A DNA stretch of 6,547 nt from Comamonadaceae bacterium (GTDB taxonomy: Bacteria; Pseudomonadota; Gammaproteobacteria; Burkholderiales; Burkholderiaceae_C). A program made the position numbers and the translations under genes. The notes below the pieces were generated by a model that searched no databases, was not told where the DNA came from, and saw only the letters and a list, made by a program, of their open reading frames with translations. Shown piece after piece: positions 4,771-6,547 of this stretch (positions are counted from its first letter, which is position 1; each line of letters opens with the position of its first letter). Where the stretch lies: positions 1 to 6,547 of the forward strand of contig CANLWQ010000117.1 of assembly GCA_947494405.1 (NCBI GenBank), in the 5' to 3' direction.

Positions 4771-6330
4771 ATGCACCATGTAAGACATCTGATTTTGGTG
4801 CTAGGCGATCAACTCGACTTAGACGCTGCAGCCTTCGACGGATTTGATCCCGCACATGACGCTGTGTGGATGGCTGAAGCTCACGAAGAGTCCACACACG
4901 TTTGGTCAAGCAAGCAGCGAATCGCCTTGTTTTTGAGCGCCATGCGTCACTTCGCACAAGCACTGCGCGACGCGGGCCGACCGCTTCACTACCACCGGCT
5001 CGACGATACCGGTGCCGTCGCCGACCTGGGCACTCTGGGAGCCAAGCTGCAGGCTGACTTAGTCAGGCTAAAACCACAGCGCGTGGTAATGACTGCGCCG
5101 GGTGATTGGCGGGTATTCCAGCAACTCAAGGCTACGGTCGAAGCAGCAGGGCTGAAGCTGGAAGTCTGCGAAGACCGCCACTTTTTTACGACAGTGAGCG
5201 AGTTTGCAGCGCATGCCAGTGGGCGAAAGTCGCTGCGGCTGGAGTACTTTTACCGCGAGCTGCGACAACGCTACAACATCCTGATGGACGACGGCAAGCC
5301 CGCGGGCGGCCAGTGGAATTTTGACGCCGACAACCGCGAAGCCTTTGGTCTTCAAGGCCCTGGCCAGGTCCCGACCCGCGCGACCTTTGAACCCGACGTC
5401 CTAACGCAAGAAGTCATTGCACTGGTGAACACCCGCTTTGCTGACCACCCCGGCACGCTCGATAGTTTTGCCTGGCCAGTTACACGCAGCCAAGCCTTGC
5501 AAGCGTTGCAGCGTTTTGTTAAAGAACGTCTGCCACTTTTTGGTCGCTATGAAGATGCCTTGTGGCCAGGCGAGCCTTGGCTTTACCACTCGCATTTGTC
5601 ATCAGCCATGAACCTCAAACTACTCAGTGCGCGCGAGGTCGTTCATGCGGTAGAGGCCGCCTACCGGGCTGGTCATGTGCCGCTGCAAAGTGCTGAAGGT
5701 TTCATCCGCCAGATCTTGGGATGGCGCGAGTACGTGCGCGGTATTTACTGGATGCAAATGCCCAGTTACGTCGAGCGCAATGCTCTAGATGCCCAAGAGG
5801 AATTGCCCGCATGGTTTTGGACCGGTCAGACAGACATGGCCTGCTTGCGCGATGCCATCACGCAGACTCTTGAACACGGCTATGCGCACCACATTCAACG
5901 CTTAATGGTGACTGGCTTGTATGCCCTGCTCCTGGGCGTGCGACCACAACAAGTTCACGCTTGGTACCTGTCTGTCTATGTAGACGCAGTTGAATGGGTC
6001 GAATTGCCCAACACCTTGGGAATGAGCCAGTACGGCGACGGCGGCCTCATGGCAAGCAAGCCCTATGTAGCTACAGGCAAGTACATCCAGCGCATGGGTG
6101 GGCCTTGCAAAGGTTGCCGCTACGACCCCGCGCTGCGAGAGGGTGAACGAGCCTGTCCTTACACCACGCTGTACTGGGATTTTTTGATGCGGCACGAAAC
6201 ACTGCTCGCCAAAAACCCCCGCATGGCTTTGCAGGTCAAGAACGTGGTGCGCTTGACTGACAGCCAAAAGCAAGCTGTGACGCTTCGTGCCGATGCAATT
6301 CGCCGTGGTGTAGTCGGTGTAGCTCAATGA
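4771..6330 (+). CDS. phrB: Iron-sulfur cryptochrome/photolyase, PhrB-type (probable 6-4 photolyase)
   Basis: A 519-residue flavoprotein of the FeS-BCP branch of the cryptochrome/photolyase family (COG3046), which uses blue or UV-A light to repair UV photoproducts in DNA. The N-terminal Rossmann antenna domain (HLILVLGDQLD, 6-16, to about 140) is followed by the helical FAD domain (about 225-490). Four cysteines, 358, 446, 449 and 462, are the expected 4Fe-4S ligands; each is exactly eight residues beyond those I recall for Agrobacterium PhrB (350, 438, 441, 454). His373-His374 (YAHHIQRLMV) match the PhrB active-site His pair, supporting 6-4 photoproduct repair rather than a pure cryptochrome. 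Trp350, Trp398 and Tyr399 are candidates for the electron-transfer route. The bound antenna is probably dimethyl-ribityl-lumazine, by family. The start at ATG 4771 has GAAGG upstream; the length is typical. It sits in one tight series with HiPIP, COQ7 and UbiG. Confidence 0.93.
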   Translation: MHHVRHLILVLGDQLDLDAAAFDGFDPAHDAVWMAEAHEESTHVWSSKQRIALFLSAMRHFAQALRDAGRPLHYHRLDDTGAVADLGTLGAKLQADLVRLKPQRVVMTAPGDWRVFQQLKATVEAAGLKLEVCEDRHFFTTVSEFAAHASGRKSLRLEYFYRELRQRYNILMDDGKPAGGQWNFDADNREAFGLQGPGQVPTRATFEPDVLTQEVIALVNTRFADHPGTLDSFAWPVTRSQALQALQRFVKERLPLFGRYEDALWPGEPWLYHSHLSSAMNLKLLSAREVVHAVEAAYRAGHVPLQSAEGFIRQILGWREYVRGIYWMQMPSYVERNALDAQEELPAWFWTGQTDMACLRDAITQTLEHGYAHHIQRLMVTGLYALLLGVRPQQVHAWYLSVYVDAVEWVELPNTLGMSQYGDGGLMASKPYVATGKYIQRMGGPCKGCRYDPALREGERACPYTTLYWDFLMRHETLLAKNPRMALQVKNVVRLTDSQKQAVTLRADAIRRGVVGVAQ

Positions 6331-6380
6331 CAGTGTTTGATTCTTTCCCGGCCAAGCGCCTGCGTCATGTACCCATGTGA
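6327..6380 (+). CDS. Possible 17-residue coupled mini-ORF
   Basis: ATG at 6327 overlaps the photolyase stop codon as ATGA, the classic translational-coupling arrangement, and encodes 17 residues (MTVFDSFPAKRLRHVPM) before TGA at 6378-6380, just before the DCC gene. It has no recognisable domain. It might pass ribosomes from the photolyase to the DCC gene, be the remnant of a lost gene, or be chance. Confidence 0.2.
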   Translation: MTVFDSFPAKRLRHVPM

Positions 6381-6388
6381 ACCAGACT

Positions 6389-6547
6389 ATGAACAATACG
6401 AATCAGACCAACTCAAGCCAGTGCAATGGATCACTGACCGTGCTCTACGACGGCGCGTGCCCGCTATGCAGGCGCGAAATTGCTGTCTACCGTGACTTGC
6501 AACCGCTGCAACCAGGCTCGACGGTGAGCTTTGCCGACATCAGCAAC
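6389..6547 (+). CDS. DCC-family (DUF393) thiol-disulfide protein, N-terminal part
   Basis: The first 53 codons of a gene that runs off the right edge. After a polar Asn/Ser/Gln-rich start (1-15), the sequence LTVLYDGACPLCRREI carries the family's DxxCxxC motif (Asp21, Cys24, Cys27), and FADI at 48-51 follows where the family usually has its second strand. DCC (DUF393) proteins are thioredoxin-fold-like and usually about 110-150 residues, so well over half is missing. Their substrates are mostly unknown; a thiol-disulfide role is inferred from the Cys pair. ATG 6389 is the most likely start, with GTG 6377 in frame as an alternative; neither has a clear ribosome-binding site. It follows the photolyase by 58 bases with no terminator between, so it probably belongs to the same operon. 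Confidence 0.82.
   Translation, partial: MNNTNQTNSSQCNGSLTVLYDGACPLCRREIAVYRDLQPLQPGSTVSFADISN

Noticed and set aside
5902..6396. A 164-codon minus-strand frame over the photolyase 3' end
   Set aside because: It is antisense to the conserved Fe-S cluster region, whose coding frame is certain.
6327..6547. Frameshift joining the mini-ORF to the DCC gene
   Set aside because: The DCC frame has its own ATG and an intact motif, and the upstream 17 residues resemble no DCC N-terminus, so no sequence error or broken gene is needed.

Overview
The window looks like a chromosomal segment from a betaproteobacterium, most likely Burkholderiales (a freshwater Comamonadaceae-type organism is my best guess). 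The reasons are inferential: a COQ7-type ubiquinone hydroxylase beside a UbiG methyltransferase, a Tat-exported HiPIP, an Fe-S (PhrB-type) photolyase and a MerR regulator with a C-terminal domain I associate with this order. No rRNA, tRNA, CRISPR array, insertion sequence or phage gene was seen.

Layout. Positions 1-1232 are AT-richer and read leftward: the first codons of an unidentified gene (1-26), a class II aldolase/adducin-family enzyme (53-679), and an orphan two-helix membrane protein (861-1232). Positions 1354-2830 also read leftward: a MerR-type regulator (1757-2830) and, 10 bases after it, a small four-helix membrane protein resembling DUF4149/TMEM205 (1354-1746). From 3097 to the right edge everything reads rightward in a tight, operon-like series: HiPIP, COQ7-like hydroxylase, UbiG, Fe-S photolyase, and the start of a DCC (DUF393) thiol-disulfide protein cut by the window edge. 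Gaps inside this series are 2, 11, 8 and 58 bases.

The two units diverge from a 266-base intergenic region (2831-3096). It contains a perfect 19-base palindrome (2905-2923) and a set of GAGTTGAT-like repeats around it, the natural place for the MerR protein to act. How the parts fit (inference): the regulator resembles the LitR/CarH group that controls light-induced photolyase genes in other bacteria, but it lacks the visible cobalamin-binding motif and has instead a Cys-containing helical C-terminus. The controlled genes would combine photoreactivation of UV-damaged DNA (photolyase), the last hydroxylation and last methylation of ubiquinone synthesis (COQ7 then UbiG), a periplasmic electron carrier (HiPIP) and a thiol-redox protein. 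This would be a light- or photo-oxidative-stress module joining DNA repair to quinone and redox upkeep. The gene calls are firm; the regulation and shared purpose are hypotheses.
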